From assembly GCA_020445335.1 (NCBI GenBank), contig JAGRGU010000022.1:1-34518 (forward strand): a DNA stretch of 34,518 nt, in the 5' to 3' direction. Origin of the DNA: Gammaproteobacteria bacterium. GTDB taxonomy: Bacteria > Pseudomonadota > Gammaproteobacteria > Chromatiales > Chromatiaceae. Positions 9,017 to 18,744 of the stretch are shown in pieces (the stretch's first letter is position 1; every line of letters starts with the position of its first letter). The position numbers and the translations under genes were made by a program. The notes below the pieces were generated by a model. It was not told the DNA's origin, made no database searches, and was given only the letters and a program-made list of their open reading frames with translations.

Positions 9017-9406
9017 TCAGGGGAGGGTTTTGCTGAAGGTCTGCACATCGCTGGGATAACGGATGTGGCTGACCGAGATGCTGTAGGAGTTGTTGGTCGA
9101 GGTGACGCTGTAACTGAACATGTCCCTGTCGCCGGGATCCGGCCGCCAGTTCAGGGTGCCGGATTCGAGCGTGTTGCTGCCGCCCGGAATCCAGGTCTCG
9201 GGGTTTCGGGTTCCATACTCGCCGTTGTCCAACCAGAAATCCTCTAGCGCGATGCGCAGCGGTTCGATGTTGGCCTGCGCCGCGTTGATGCGGGCTTCAC
9301 GAACGTATCCGTTGTAGGCGGGGATGGCGATTGCGGCGATGATGGTGAGAATCGCGAGCGCGATCATCATTTCCACTAAGGTGAAGCCTTTCGCCTTGCC
9401 TGCCAC
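9017..9406 (-). CDS. Type IV pilin (PilE-like / second pilin)
   Basis: The 129-residue prepilin has a short leader MAGKAKG cut before Phe, giving mature FTLVEMMIALAILTIIAAIA with Glu5, the invariant assembly residue. The long hydrophobic alpha-1 helix runs on into AYNGYVREARINAAQANI. The globular part is short and rich in Ser, Thr and Asn (SYSVTSTNNSYSISVSH). There is no cysteine, so the C-terminal disulfide loop of classical pilins is absent. The start is GTG at 9406 with AGGG about 8 nt upstream. A strong terminator separates it from pilA, so it is probably expressed less than pilA. It could be a minor pilin or an alternative major pilin. Confidence 0.9.
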   Translation of the reverse strand: MAGKAKGFTLVEMMIALAILTIIAAIAIPAYNGYVREARINAAQANIEPLRIALEDFWLDNGEYGTRNPETWIPGGSNTLESGTLNWRPDPGDRDMFSYSVTSTNNSYSISVSHIRYPSDVQTFSKTLP

Positions 9407-9437
9407 GGTGTTAACCCTGTCTGTCTATCGTTGAACG

Positions 9438-9471
9438 AGAAAACAACGGGCAGCTCAGGCTGCCCGTTGTT
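9438..9471 (-). terminator. Rho-independent terminator after pilA
   Basis: On the minus strand AACAACGGGCAGC, loop CTGA, and the exact complement GCTGCCCGTTGTT form a perfect 13-bp stem (9442-9471), followed by TTCTC. The T-run is short, including the end of the stem. It lies 11 bp past the pilA stop and should make pilA a mostly monocistronic, abundant transcript. Confidence 0.85.
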
Positions 9472-9481
9472 GACCTGACTA

Positions 9482-9928
9482 TCACAACTTCGAGAAGTCG
9501 ACCGGAATGTTGGCCGAGTTCATTTCGCCGAGAAATGCCGGCTGGTAGACGGTGACGATACCACCGGCCGCGGTGATACCGATCTGGCCGTTTTCTACAG
9601 AAGGCGTAGCGGAAGCCACGTACGCGGGGACACCGCCCTTGGGCGCCTGACGGTTCTCGGGGTTGATCACATTGGTGATCCACTCGCTTGCAGAGTTGAT
9701 GTCGATATAATCTGAGGAGTTGGCGCCGCGTGCCTGCATGGCGACGATCTTGGCCATCTCGGCTTTTACCGCGCGATAGGCTTCGTCGTAATGGTTGGTC
9801 ACCTTGGACAACTGCGCTTCCTTGATGTACTGGTTGTACGCCGGGATGGCGATGGCAGCCAGGATGGCGATGATCGCGACAACGATCATAAGTTCGATAA
9901 GGGTGAAACCTGATTGTGCTCTCTTCAT
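9482..9928 (-). CDS. pilA: Major type IV pilin PilA
   Basis: This is the 148-residue prepilin forming the pilus fibre. The leader MKRAQSG is cut before Phe; the mature start [20 protein letters not shown] with Glu5 is a textbook type IVa pilin N-terminus. The first part of the globular domain contains [18 protein letters not shown], and the tail is Gly/Ala-rich ([13 protein letters not shown] segments). No cysteine is present, so the D-loop disulfide typical of PilA is missing. A strong ribosome site (AGGAG, 7 nt from ATG), a sigma-54 promoter about 105 bp upstream and a strong terminator downstream all fit a major pilin under PilR control. Confidence 0.92.
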   Translation of the reverse strand: MKRAQSGFTLIELMIVVAIIAILAAIAIPAYNQYIKEAQLSKVTNHYDEAYRAVKAEMAKIVAMQARGANSSDYIDINSASEWITNVINPENRQAPKGGVPAYVASATPSVENGQIGITAAGGIVTVYQPAFLGEMNSANIPVDFSKL

Positions 9929-10030
9929 GATGCTCTCCTAGTGAATAACCTGTGCTTAGGTGTTCGGCCGTACTTGGTTGACCTTTAAAAAATTTTTAAC
10001 GCTGTGGAAGCCGTGTGCGGTTAGTGTTCA

Positions 10031-10045
10031 GCATTAATCGTACCA
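10031..10045 (-). promoter_or_regulatory. Sigma-54 (RpoN) promoter of pilA
   Basis: On the minus strand the sequence reads TGGTACGATTAATGC. It matches the -24/-12 consensus TGGCACG-N4-TTGC at all but two positions, with the required GG-N10-GC spacing. Transcription would start near 10019, giving a leader of about 90 nt. PilR next door is a sigma-54 activator, which supports the call. Confidence 0.85.
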
Positions 10046-10176
10046 ATATGCGATCAGCGCTTTGTTGGGAATTAAAAAACCCATAAATAACAATCTATTA
10101 GATTTTCCTGGTTTGCCGTATACCAGGATTGAGCGGTCGCGCAAGAGGGTGGGAGAAGAGCCGTGTCCGACGGACG

Positions 10177-10203
10177 TTGTCACTAGGTGACAAATTTTGT
10201 CAC
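10177..10203. promoter_or_regulatory. Three TTGTCAC half-sites in 10-bp phase, probable activator (PilR) sites
   Basis: TTGTCAC at 10177, its complement GTGACAA at 10187 and TTGTCAC at 10197 are each separated by 3 bp. All three lie on the same face of the helix at one-turn spacing. They are about 160-185 bp upstream of the predicted pilA start, a distance suited to a sigma-54 enhancer. A further GTGTC lies at 10163. TGTC is the core of described PilR sites in Pseudomonas; assignment to PilR here is inference. Confidence 0.6.
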
Positions 10204-10220
10204 TCCCGCAGCCCGACTAG

Positions 10221-10271
10221 AAAGGGTCGGATTCCGTTGACCCCGATCAATCCAATCCGGCCCTTTTGTTT
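10221..10271 (+). terminator. Plus-strand intrinsic-terminator-like hairpin downstream of pilR
   Basis: GGGTCGGATT pairs with AATCCGGCCC (10 pairs including one G-U) and is followed by TTTTGTTTTTT. The U-run and wobble pairing favour the plus strand, although the only annotated neighbour ending here is pilR on the minus strand. It may act on both strands, stop antisense transcription into pilR, or end an unannotated plus-strand RNA. Confidence 0.6.
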
Positions 10272-10276
10272 TTTGT

Positions 10277-11614
10277 CTACTCTATGCCCAGCTTACTAAG
10301 ACGGTAACGCAGCTGGCGGAAGCTGATTCCGAGCCTGCGTGCGGCGGCAGTGCGGTTCCAGCGCGTCTCCTCCAGCGCGCGCACGATGGCGTCGCGCTCC
10401 ACCTGTTGCAGATAGGGTTCGAGGGCCATCTCATCTTCCGCGCTCTCCACTGGGAAGTCGTCGACTTCCGGCAGCAGGATATCCGCACGCGTGATTCGGT
10501 CGGTGTCGCAGAGGGCGACGGCGCGCTCGAGTATGTTCTCCAGCTCACGCACGTTGCCTGGGAAGTGGTAGCGGCTGAGCGCCAGTTGCGCCTCCCGCTC
10601 GACCTGCGGCGCGGGCCGGCCGTTGACCTCGGCGATACGGCGCAGCGTGTGCTCGGTAAGCAGCGGGATATCCTCGCCGCGCTCACGCAGCGGCGGTATC
10701 GGTAGCTCGATCACGTTGATGCGATAGAAGAGATCCTGCCGAAAGCTCCCCTCCTCGACCATCTGCGCGAGGTTCTTGTGGGTGGCGCTGATGATGCGTA
10801 CGTCGACCGGTTGTTCGCTGTTGCTGCCGACGGCGCGGATGCGCTTCTCCTGGATCGCCCGCAGCAGCTTCACCTGCATCGGCATCGGCAGATCGGCCAC
10901 TTCGTCGAGAAAGAGCGTACCGCCGTCGGCAGCGACGAACAGCCCTGGTTTGTCGCTGATGGCGCCGGTAAAACTACCTTTTTTATGGCCGAAGAATTCG
11001 CTCTCCATCAGATCCTGAGGAATGGCGCCGCAGTTGACCGCGGCGAATTCGCGGTCCGCACGCGGACCCTGCGCATGAATCAGGCGCGCTGCCAGCTCCT
11101 TGCCGGTGCCCGATTCGCCGCTGATGTAGACCGGTGCCTGGCTGCGCGCAAGCTTGGCCACCAATTTCCGCACTTGCACCATCGCCGAGGAACCGCCCAG
11201 TAGTTGCGCGTCGCCCTTGGAGGCAGGGGATTTGCCGGCTGCGCCGGGTTCCAGTTTCAACGCCGACTGCACCAGCTGCCGCAGCATCTTCAGGTCGATC
11301 GGCTTGGAGGCGAAGTCGAAGGCGCCTGCTTTCAGCGCCTGGATTGCCGACTCCATGCTGCCGTGCGCTGTGATCACCGCCACCGGCAGCTGTGCGTAGT
11401 CGCGCCCGATCAGTTCCACCAGCTCGATTCCGCTGCCGTCGGGCAGGCGCATGTCGGTGAGGCAGATATCGAAGTCGCGCTGTCGCAGCAGCGCTTTGGC
11501 GGTCGTCAGATCGGGCGCCTTGACAGACTCGATATCCATCCGCAGCAACGTGATCTCGAGCAGTTCGAGAATGTCGGGTTCATCGTCGACGATCAGCGCC
11601 AGTGGTCGGCTCAT
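10277..11614 (-). CDS. pilR: Sigma-54-dependent response regulator PilR (NtrC family)
   Basis: PilR activates pilA transcription from a sigma-54 promoter after phosphorylation by PilS. The 445 residues contain a receiver domain with acidic Asp10/Asp11 and phospho-acceptor Asp54. The AAA+ domain has Walker A GESGTGKE (166-173), the sigma-54 contact loop GSFTGA (213-218; the usual form is GAFTGA) and Walker B GGTLFLDEV (231-239). A Fis-type helix-turn-helix is at the C-terminus (NRTAAARRLGISFRQLRYRL). The start ATG overlaps the pilS stop (ATGA). The adjacent pilA promoter and upstream repeats are its likely target. The Ala-to-Ser change in the GAFTGA loop occurs in some active family members. 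Confidence 0.95.
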   Translation of the reverse strand: MSRPLALIVDDEPDILELLEITLLRMDIESVKAPDLTTAKALLRQRDFDICLTDMRLPDGSGIELVELIGRDYAQLPVAVITAHGSMESAIQALKAGAFDFASKPIDLKMLRQLVQSALKLEPGAAGKSPASKGDAQLLGGSSAMVQVRKLVAKLARSQAPVYISGESGTGKELAARLIHAQGPRADREFAAVNCGAIPQDLMESEFFGHKKGSFTGAISDKPGLFVAADGGTLFLDEVADLPMPMQVKLLRAIQEKRIRAVGSNSEQPVDVRIISATHKNLAQMVEEGSFRQDLFYRINVIELPIPPLRERGEDIPLLTEHTLRRIAEVNGRPAPQVEREAQLALSRYHFPGNVRELENILERAVALCDTDRITRADILLPEVDDFPVESAEDEMALEPYLQQVERDAIVRALEETRWNRTAAARRLGISFRQLRYRLSKLGIE

Positions 11615-13290
11615 GTTTCGCTCCTGCGCGCGCGGGTACCGGGGAAATTCATCCGGAAACAGCTGCCGCCACCCTCCAGTGGCAGATATTCCAGCCGCAT
11701 GCGGTTAGACTCGCTCAATTCGCGTGCGATGTACAACCCCAACCCGGTCCCTTTGGTATTGGTGGTGAAGAAGGGCTCGAAGATCTGCTTGCGCAGCTCG
11801 GGATCTATTCCGGGACCATTGTCGGTCAGATCGAGAAAAGGCCCCCCCGAAGCGCGCGTGATGCCGCCTTTGAAGGCGAGTTTCAGTGCCGTCGGATCGC
11901 CATGGAAATGGCGCACCGAGTTTTCGCACAGATTGCTCAGGATCTGCCGCAGCTGCGAGCGGTCGGCGAAGACCAGCGTCGCGGTCGGGTCGATCGCGAT
12001 GCTGAAGCTCTCCGCCGGCAGCTGGTGGTAGTCGATGCACTCCTGCACGAATTCGAGCAGCCAGTCGCGCAGCAGGAACTCCTCCGGACGCGACTGGTGA
12101 CGTCGGGAGAGTTGCAGTACGTTCTCGATGATCTCGTTGACCCGGTGGGTGTTGGTGGCGATGATCTCGAGCAGTCGCTTATCCGGTGGGCTGAGTTGCT
12201 CCGACTCCTGCAGCAGCTGTCCGGCATGGCCGATCGCGCCCAGCGGATTGCGGATCTCGTGCGCGATACTGGCCGTCAACCGCCCCAGCGAGGCGAGTTT
12301 CATCTGCTGCGCCTGCTGGGTTACCAACGCCTCGTCCTCGACAAAGATCACCGTCCCCTCGTTGCCGCTCTCGCCCAGCGGCGAGAAACCCGGTTTCAGT
12401 TCGCGACCGTCGCTGGTCGGCCGGAAGCTGCCGGAGTCGCTGCTGCGACGGTTCTTCCACTGCTCAAGTTTTTCGGCGAGCGGCGGGCAGAATTGCCTGA
12501 TCGGGCGGTCGCTCTTGGCGTCGGGCATTCCCAGCAGATACCAGGCGGCGTCGTTGATCAGCCGTAAGCGATTGTCACCATCGACCACCAGGATGCCGGT
12601 CTGCATGTGCTGGATTACATAGTCGTTGAGCTGTTCGAGGTTGGCCAGATCGAGCCGCTGCTGGCTGATCACGGCCTCGCTTCGCGAAGCCCGCTGCGAC
12701 AGTACCAGCGCCAGCGTGGCAATGGCGAAAAAAGCGAAACCCAGCATTCCGGCCTGGGGGTAGCCGCTGACCGGCAGGTCTCCGCTTAGCGTGGCGATCG
12801 TCTGCTGGCTCAATACCGCCAACGTCGACAGCGCGGCAAACAGCAGCGCGATTCGCCCCGGCAGCATCAACCCGCCGGTAGCGATGGAGATCGCGATCAG
12901 CATGCCCAGACCGGTCTGCACACCTCCGCTGGCGTACAGCAGCAGCGTGATGCAGACGATATCGACCGTCACCATCAATCCGGACTGCAGATTGACCGCC
13001 GGAGCCCGGCGCAGCAACAGCAGGCCGCTGGTACCGACCAGCCCGAGGTAGAGCGCGGCGGTGACGGCGAAGAGTGACGGCGAGTGCTGTCCCAGGAAGG
13101 TCGGTCCCCAGTGGCCGAAGAAGGCCAGGCAGAGCAGCGTTGCGATGAGCAGGCGGTAGCCGAAGAAGAGCCGTGGAATGGTCCAGACGTTCCCTTTTAT
13201 CGCGATGGGCGCGTCGTGCCACCAGGATGCGCGTCCAACCTCGCTCACCGCGGCCCGCCATCGATAAAGATGGTTGATGCTGCGGCGCAA
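11611..13290 (-). CDS. pilS: Sensor histidine kinase PilS
   Basis: PilS is the inner-membrane histidine kinase partner of PilR. It has 559 residues: about six membrane helices between residues 40 and 200, a PAS region (about 220-320), the H-box ASIAHEIRNPLG with phospho-His344, the N-box NLCENSVRH (453-461) and the ATP lid motifs DNGPGID (490-496) and GTGLGL (514-519). The start is TTG at 13290, chosen because a perfect GGAGG lies 9 nt upstream. It overlaps pilR by four bases. In Pseudomonas PilS senses PilA through its membrane helices; the same role is likely here. Confidence 0.94.
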   Translation of the reverse strand: MRRSINHLYRWRAAVSEVGRASWWHDAPIAIKGNVWTIPRLFFGYRLLIATLLCLAFFGHWGPTFLGQHSPSLFAVTAALYLGLVGTSGLLLLRRAPAVNLQSGLMVTVDIVCITLLLYASGGVQTGLGMLIAISIATGGLMLPGRIALLFAALSTLAVLSQQTIATLSGDLPVSGYPQAGMLGFAFFAIATLALVLSQRASRSEAVISQQRLDLANLEQLNDYVIQHMQTGILVVDGDNRLRLINDAAWYLLGMPDAKSDRPIRQFCPPLAEKLEQWKNRRSSDSGSFRPTSDGRELKPGFSPLGESGNEGTVIFVEDEALVTQQAQQMKLASLGRLTASIAHEIRNPLGAIGHAGQLLQESEQLSPPDKRLLEIIATNTHRVNEIIENVLQLSRRHQSRPEEFLLRDWLLEFVQECIDYHQLPAESFSIAIDPTATLVFADRSQLRQILSNLCENSVRHFHGDPTALKLAFKGGITRASGGPFLDLTDNGPGIDPELRKQIFEPFFTTNTKGTGLGLYIARELSESNRMRLEYLPLEGGGSCFRMNFPGTRARRSET

Positions 13291-13299
13291 TAAGGGTAG

Positions 13300-13304
13300 C
13301 CTCC
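13300..13304 (-). promoter_or_regulatory. Ribosome binding site fixing the TTG start of pilS
   Basis: GGAGG on the minus strand lies 9 nt before the TTG codon at 13290. It is the reason for accepting a TTG start and the full-length N-terminus. Confidence 0.7.
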
Positions 13305-13367
13305 AGTTGACGCGAGGCGCCTGCGGCTCGTCGTCATAACTTTCTCTTATCCAACATCAATTATTTT

Positions 13368-13396
13368 TTGATTAATGGCCTGGTTTCGACCAGAAT
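13368..13396 (+). promoter_or_regulatory. Possible sigma-70 promoter of sucC with an internal inverted repeat
   Basis: TTGATT (13368-13373), a 17-bp spacer and CAGAAT (13391-13396) give four-of-six matches at each box. The spacer and -10 overlap a small perfect palindrome CTGGT-TTCG-ACCAG (13380-13393). That could be an operator or an RNA hairpin. The boxes are weak, so this is tentative. Confidence 0.35.
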
Positions 13397-13430
13397 AGCA
13401 ACTTTTTCAGCGGACGGGTCCCATAAAGTA

Positions 13431-14597
<1,167 letters not shown>

Positions 14598-14822
14598 ATC
14601 GAGTGCCGCGGCCTGGTGCTGCACCCGGTCGCGACGAGCCGATTCAAACCCTAACTGTTCGGTACCACGGACCTTAGAAAGCATGTGCCCCGGATTGACG
14701 CTGGTGTCGGGGGTTCCAAAGGAGAGAGGCTTGGCTCTCCCATTTGGTCAGGGGTGGGAACGCATTTTTGCGCAGTTATCCGAATAGAGACATCAAACCT
14801 ACAGAATTCAGGAATCCTAATT
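14598..14822. other. Long structured sucC-sucD spacer
   Basis: sucC and sucD are usually nearly contiguous; here 225 bp lie between them. The spacer contains a hairpin at 14716-14747 (CCAAAGGAGAG paired with CTCTCC-CA-TTTGG, two bulged bases). A small CGCA-TTTT-TGCG hairpin follows at 14761-14772, and the sucD ribosome site AGGAA is at about 14811-14815. No T-run terminator and no convincing ORF are present. Confidence 0.6.
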
Positions 14823-15692
14823 GTGAGTGTTCTTATAAACAAAGATACGAAAGTGATCTGTCAGGGCTTCACCGGCAAGCAGGGCACCTTTCACACCGAA
14901 CAGGCGATCGCCTACGGCACCAACATGGTGGGTGGCGTCACCCCCGGCAAGGGCGGTCAGAAGCACCTCGATCTGCCGGTCTTCAACACCGTGCATGACG
15001 CGGTCGACGCCACAGGCGCCGACGCGACCATGATCTACGTGCCCGCCGCATTCGCCGCGGATGCGATTCTCGAGGCGGCCGACGCCGGCATCAAGGTGAT
15101 CGCCTGCATCACCGAAGGAATTCCGGTCCTCGACATGCTCAAGACCAAGGCTGCACTTGCCGCCTACGACTGCCGCCTGATCGGTCCCAACTGCCCCGGT
15201 GTCATCACCCCCGGCGAATGCAAGATCGGCATCATGCCGGGCATGATCCACCAGCCGGGCAGGATCGGTATCGTCTCCCGCTCGGGGACGCTGACCTACG
15301 AGGCGGTGCATCAAACCACCACCGCCGGCCTCGGCCAGAGTACCTGCATCGGCATCGGCGGCGATCCGATCCACGGCATGAACTTCATCGACTGCCTGGA
15401 GCTGTTCCAGGCCGATCCGCAGACCGAAGGCATCGTCATGGTTGGTGAGATCGGCGGCTCGGCCGAGGAGGATGCAGCCGAGTACATCCAGAATAATGTC
15501 ACCAAGCCGGTGGTCGCCTACATCGCGGGTGTCACTGCCCCGTCAGGCAAGCGCATGGGCCACGCCGGCGCCATCGTCAGCGGCGGTAAGGGCACCGCCG
15601 AGGGCAAGTTCGCGGCGCTGGAGGCGGCAGGCGTCGCCACGGTGCGTTCGCCGGCGGATCTGGGCGCCAAGATGGTCGAACTGATGGGATAA
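14823..15692 (+). CDS. sucD: Succinyl-CoA synthetase alpha subunit
   Basis: SucD carries the CoA site and the phosphohistidine of succinyl-CoA synthetase. From the GTG at 14823 the product has 289 residues, the family length, beginning [21 protein letters not shown]. The frame is open back to 14685 but the extra residues are not family-like, and AGGAA lies 7-8 nt before the GTG. The nucleotide-binding start [22 protein letters not shown], and the active-site His247 in [18 protein letters not shown] are all present. A terminator follows. Confidence 0.96.
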   Translation: MSVLINKDTKVICQGFTGKQGTFHTEQAIAYGTNMVGGVTPGKGGQKHLDLPVFNTVHDAVDATGADATMIYVPAAFAADAILEAADAGIKVIACITEGIPVLDMLKTKAALAAYDCRLIGPNCPGVITPGECKIGIMPGMIHQPGRIGIVSRSGTLTYEAVHQTTTAGLGQSTCIGIGGDPIHGMNFIDCLELFQADPQTEGIVMVGEIGGSAEEDAAEYIQNNVTKPVVAYIAGVTAPSGKRMGHAGAIVSGGKGTAEGKFAALEAAGVATVRSPADLGAKMVELMG

Positions 15693-15752
15693 GCGCCGTT
15701 GCGCTGCCCGTCCGCAACGGGTGCTGACGGGCGGGCGCAGGTAGTATCATGC

Positions 15753-15785
15753 AACCGTCACCGGACTCTCCGGTGACGGTTTTTT
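15753..15785 (+). terminator. Rho-independent terminator after sucD
   Basis: AACCGTCACCGG (15753-15764), loop ACTCT, and exact complement CCGGTGACGGTT (15770-15781) form a perfect 12-bp stem running into six T (15780-15785). It ends the sucCD transcript 25 bp before nadE. Confidence 0.93.
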
Positions 15786-15810
15786 CGTTTCAGCGGCGGG
15801 GGGTGCGAGG

Positions 15811-17424
15811 TTGAGCCTGAAGATAGCATTGGCGCAGAGCAATTTTCTGGTCGGCGATGTCGCCGGCAACACCCAACGGGTGATCGACACGTCGCTGCGG
15901 GCGCGCGACGAGCTTGGCGCCCACGCGGTGCTCTTTCCGGAGCTGGCGCTGACAGGCTATCCGCCCGAGGATCTGCTGCTGCGTGCGGAGCTGCTGGCAC
16001 GGGTTGAGCAGGCGCTTGAGAGGCTTTGCGGGGCCGTTGCCGGCATCGACATCATCGTCGGTTATCCCCGCTGCCACCAGGGACTGCTCTACAACGCCGC
16101 GGGTGTGGTGCGCGAGGGTGAGGTGGTCGCCGAGTACCACAAGGCGCTGCTGCCCAACTACAGCGTCTTCGACGAGAAACGCTATTTCGAGGCGGGTGGC
16201 GACCCCTGTGTCGTTGTCATCGGCGGCGTTCCGGTCGGCATCACCATCTGCGAGGATATATGGTACAGCACACCGGCCGCGCGTGCCGCGGAGGCCGGCG
16301 CGCAGGTGCTGCTCAATCTTAACGCCTCCCCGTTCCACCGGGGCAAGGCGCCCGAGCGCGAACAGCTGCTGCGCAAACGGGCGTTGGAGACCGGGCTGTC
16401 GATCGTCTACCTCAATCTGGTCGGCGGTCAGGACGAGCTGGTGTTCGATGGCGGTTCGTTCGTGATGAGTGCCGAAGGCATGGTGCGGCAGCAGCTCCCC
16501 TTCTTCAATGAACAGTTGGCTCTGGCGACCTTCGACACCCGGGGCCGTCACCCGGAGCCGGAGGTGGCAGCGATCACGACGCCGTTGAGCGAAGAGCAGG
16601 CGATCTATCAGGCGCTGGTGCTGGGCGTACGCGACTATGTGTATAAGAACGGCTTCAAGGGTGCCGTGCTGGGACTCTCCGGCGGCATCGATTCCGCTCT
16701 GACGCTGGCGATCGCGGTCGATGCGCTCGGTGCCGACCAGGTAGAGGCGGTGCTGATGCCGTCGCGCTATACCGCCGACATGAGCAACGAGGATGCGCGC
16801 CGGCAGGCCGATGCGCTCGGCGTGCGTACGACAAGCATTCCGATCGAGCCTGCTTTCAACGCCTTCCTCGGCATGCTGGAGCAGGAGTTCGCGGGTACCG
16901 CGGTAGATACCACCGAGGAGAATATCCAGGCGCGCTGCCGCGGCATCATCTTGATGGCGATCAGCAACAAGAAGGGCAAGATTCTGCTGACCACCGGCAA
17001 CAAGAGCGAAATGTCGGTCGGCTACGCGACCCTCTACGGCGACATGGCGGGCGGATTCGCGCCGATCAAGGATGTACCCAAGATGCTTGTCTACCGCCTG
17101 GCGGAGTACCGCAATCGCTCGTTGGAGGTGATACCCAGGCGGGTCATCACGCGGGCACCGTCAGCGGAATTGGCCCACGGCCAGCAGGATTCGGACAGCC
17201 TTCCGCCATATGAGATCCTGGACGCGATACTGCAGCGCTACATCGAGCGTGATCAGGGTGTATCGGAGATCATCAAGGCAGGCTATGACGAGGCGCTGGT
17301 CAGGCGCATCGCGCGGATGGTGGACCGCAACGAGTACAAACGCCGCCAGGCCCCGCCCGGCGTGAAGATCACCCAGCGTGCCTTCGGACGGGACCGGCGC
17401 TATCCGTTGACCAACGGATTTTGA
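15811..17424 (+). CDS. nadE: Glutamine-dependent NAD+ synthetase
   Basis: This enzyme makes NAD+ from nicotinate adenine dinucleotide, ATP and glutamine. It has 537 residues in two domains. The N-terminal nitrilase-type glutaminase has the catalytic triad Glu44 (FPELALTGYPPEDLL), Lys111 (YHKALLPNY) and Cys147 (ITICEDIWY). The C-terminal synthetase has the PP-loop SGGIDS (290-295) and the TGNKSEMSVGYATLYGDMAGGFAPIKDVPK segment in separate conserved blocks. The start is TTG at 15811 with GAGG immediately before it. No in-frame ATG gives a complete glutaminase strand, so TTG is accepted. Confidence 0.95.
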   Translation: MSLKIALAQSNFLVGDVAGNTQRVIDTSLRARDELGAHAVLFPELALTGYPPEDLLLRAELLARVEQALERLCGAVAGIDIIVGYPRCHQGLLYNAAGVVREGEVVAEYHKALLPNYSVFDEKRYFEAGGDPCVVVIGGVPVGITICEDIWYSTPAARAAEAGAQVLLNLNASPFHRGKAPEREQLLRKRALETGLSIVYLNLVGGQDELVFDGGSFVMSAEGMVRQQLPFFNEQLALATFDTRGRHPEPEVAAITTPLSEEQAIYQALVLGVRDYVYKNGFKGAVLGLSGGIDSALTLAIAVDALGADQVEAVLMPSRYTADMSNEDARRQADALGVRTTSIPIEPAFNAFLGMLEQEFAGTAVDTTEENIQARCRGIILMAISNKKGKILLTTGNKSEMSVGYATLYGDMAGGFAPIKDVPKMLVYRLAEYRNRSLEVIPRRVITRAPSAELAHGQQDSDSLPPYEILDAILQRYIERDQGVSEIIKAGYDEALVRRIARMVDRNEYKRRQAPPGVKITQRAFGRDRRYPLTNGF

Positions 17425-17521
17425 GCGTCCGGCTTCACAAGGCCGGGGTGCTCGGCTGCGCTGCAAATAGGGCCCGTCTTGTGGTATTTTCTACGATCTG
17501 GAAATTTCAACGATTCGGTAA

Positions 17522-17869
<348 letters not shown>

Positions 17870-17887
17870 CCGTTCTCCGCAGGCCAG

Positions 17888-17926
17888 TTCCCCCGACGTT
17901 TCAGGCGCAGGCGTTGGGGGAATCAG
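17888..17926. terminator. Bidirectional hairpin between convergent glnB and bamD
   Basis: TTCCCCCGACG (17888-17898) pairs with CGTTGGGGGAA (17912-17922), 11 pairs with one G-U. On the plus strand TCAGTTTT follows, a weak U-run. The stem directly touches the bamD stop codon. It could end both transcripts; it is better placed for glnB. Confidence 0.6.
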
Positions 17927-18744
17927 TTTTCATCAAGTTCGAGGAAGTCCCAGATGCGCTGACCGTAGGATGGATCGGTCTCGACTTCGGGAACCTCAAG
18001 GTAGCCCTTCTCCTCGTTCAGCGCCAACACCCGCCGCGCATCCATCGCCAGTTGTGTCATGCCCAGCCTGTCGTAGGCATCTCCCATTATCATCAACGCC
18101 TCCCTGACGGCCGGGGTGCGTTGAAACTTCTCCACCACGGTAACGCAGCGCTTGGCGGCTGCCAGATAGGCACCCCGTTTGATGTAGAAGCGGGCGGCAT
18201 GGACCTCGCTCATGGCCAGGTTGTTGCGCAGGTAGACCATCCGCTGGCGCGCGTCCTCGGCGTACTCGCTGTCGGGAAAACGGCGTACCAGTTCGCCGAA
18301 GTCGTTGAACGAGCTGAGTGTGGCGGCCGGGTCGCGCTGCGAGGTGTCGGTCGGCACGAAGCGCTGGATGAAACCCATGTTGCGGTTGAAGTTGACCAGA
18401 CCCTTGAGATAATAGGCGTAGTCGACGTGCGGATTGCGCGGGTGCAGTTTGATGAAACGGTTGGCGGCGGCGATCGCCTCTTCCGGTTTGCCATCCTTGT
18501 AGTATGCGTAGGCGACGTCGATCTGCGCCTGCATGGCGTACTGACCGAACGGATAACGGGCCTCCAGCGTTTCGTAGTACTTGATGGCGTCTTCGTAACT
18601 GCCGTCGGCCATCGAGGCGGAAGCCTCTTTGTAGAATTTCTGTGCGCTCCAGTCTTTGGTCTTGTCGATCTGCTCCGGCAGCAGCGAGCAGGCGGAGAGC
18701 AGGAGCGCGGCCAGCAGGGCCGAAAAGCGGCGAATGGTCTTCAT
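17923..18744 (-). CDS. bamD: Outer membrane protein assembly factor BamD (lipoprotein)
   Basis: BamD is an essential outer-membrane lipoprotein of the BAM complex that inserts beta-barrel proteins. The 273-residue product has a lipoprotein signal peptide (MKTIRRFSALLAALLLSAC) with lipid-modified Cys19. A chain of TPR-like repeats follows (YKEASASMADGSYEDAIKYYETLEARYPFGQYAMQAQ as the first repeat, in separate helices), including AYAYYKDGKPEEAIAAANRF. VDYAYYLKGLVNF is a BamD hallmark. It is divergent from rluD, a common gammaproteobacterial arrangement, with 107 bp between. Confidence 0.95.
   Translation of the reverse strand: MKTIRRFSALLAALLLSACSLLPEQIDKTKDWSAQKFYKEASASMADGSYEDAIKYYETLEARYPFGQYAMQAQIDVAYAYYKDGKPEEAIAAANRFIKLHPRNPHVDYAYYLKGLVNFNRNMGFIQRFVPTDTSQRDPAATLSSFNDFGELVRRFPDSEYAEDARQRMVYLRNNLAMSEVHAARFYIKRGAYLAAAKRCVTVVEKFQRTPAVREALMIMGDAYDRLGMTQLAMDARRVLALNEEKGYLEVPEVETDPSYGQRIWDFLELDEN

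Larger units (their letters stand above)
9929..10276. other. pilA-pilR intergenic control region
   Basis: This 348-bp gene-free region holds, from pilA outward: the pilA ribosome site, an AT-rich untranslated leader (about 9982-9999), the sigma-54 promoter at 10031-10045, an A/T-rich stretch at about 10070-10105, the TTGTCAC repeats at 10177-10203, and a hairpin with a plus-strand T-run at 10221-10271. I see no coding sequence. Confidence 0.7.

Noticed and set aside
14685..14822. N-terminal extension of SucD to 14685
   Set aside because: The extra 46 residues have no counterpart in SucD, and a ribosome site precedes the GTG at 14823, which gives the standard 289-aa length.
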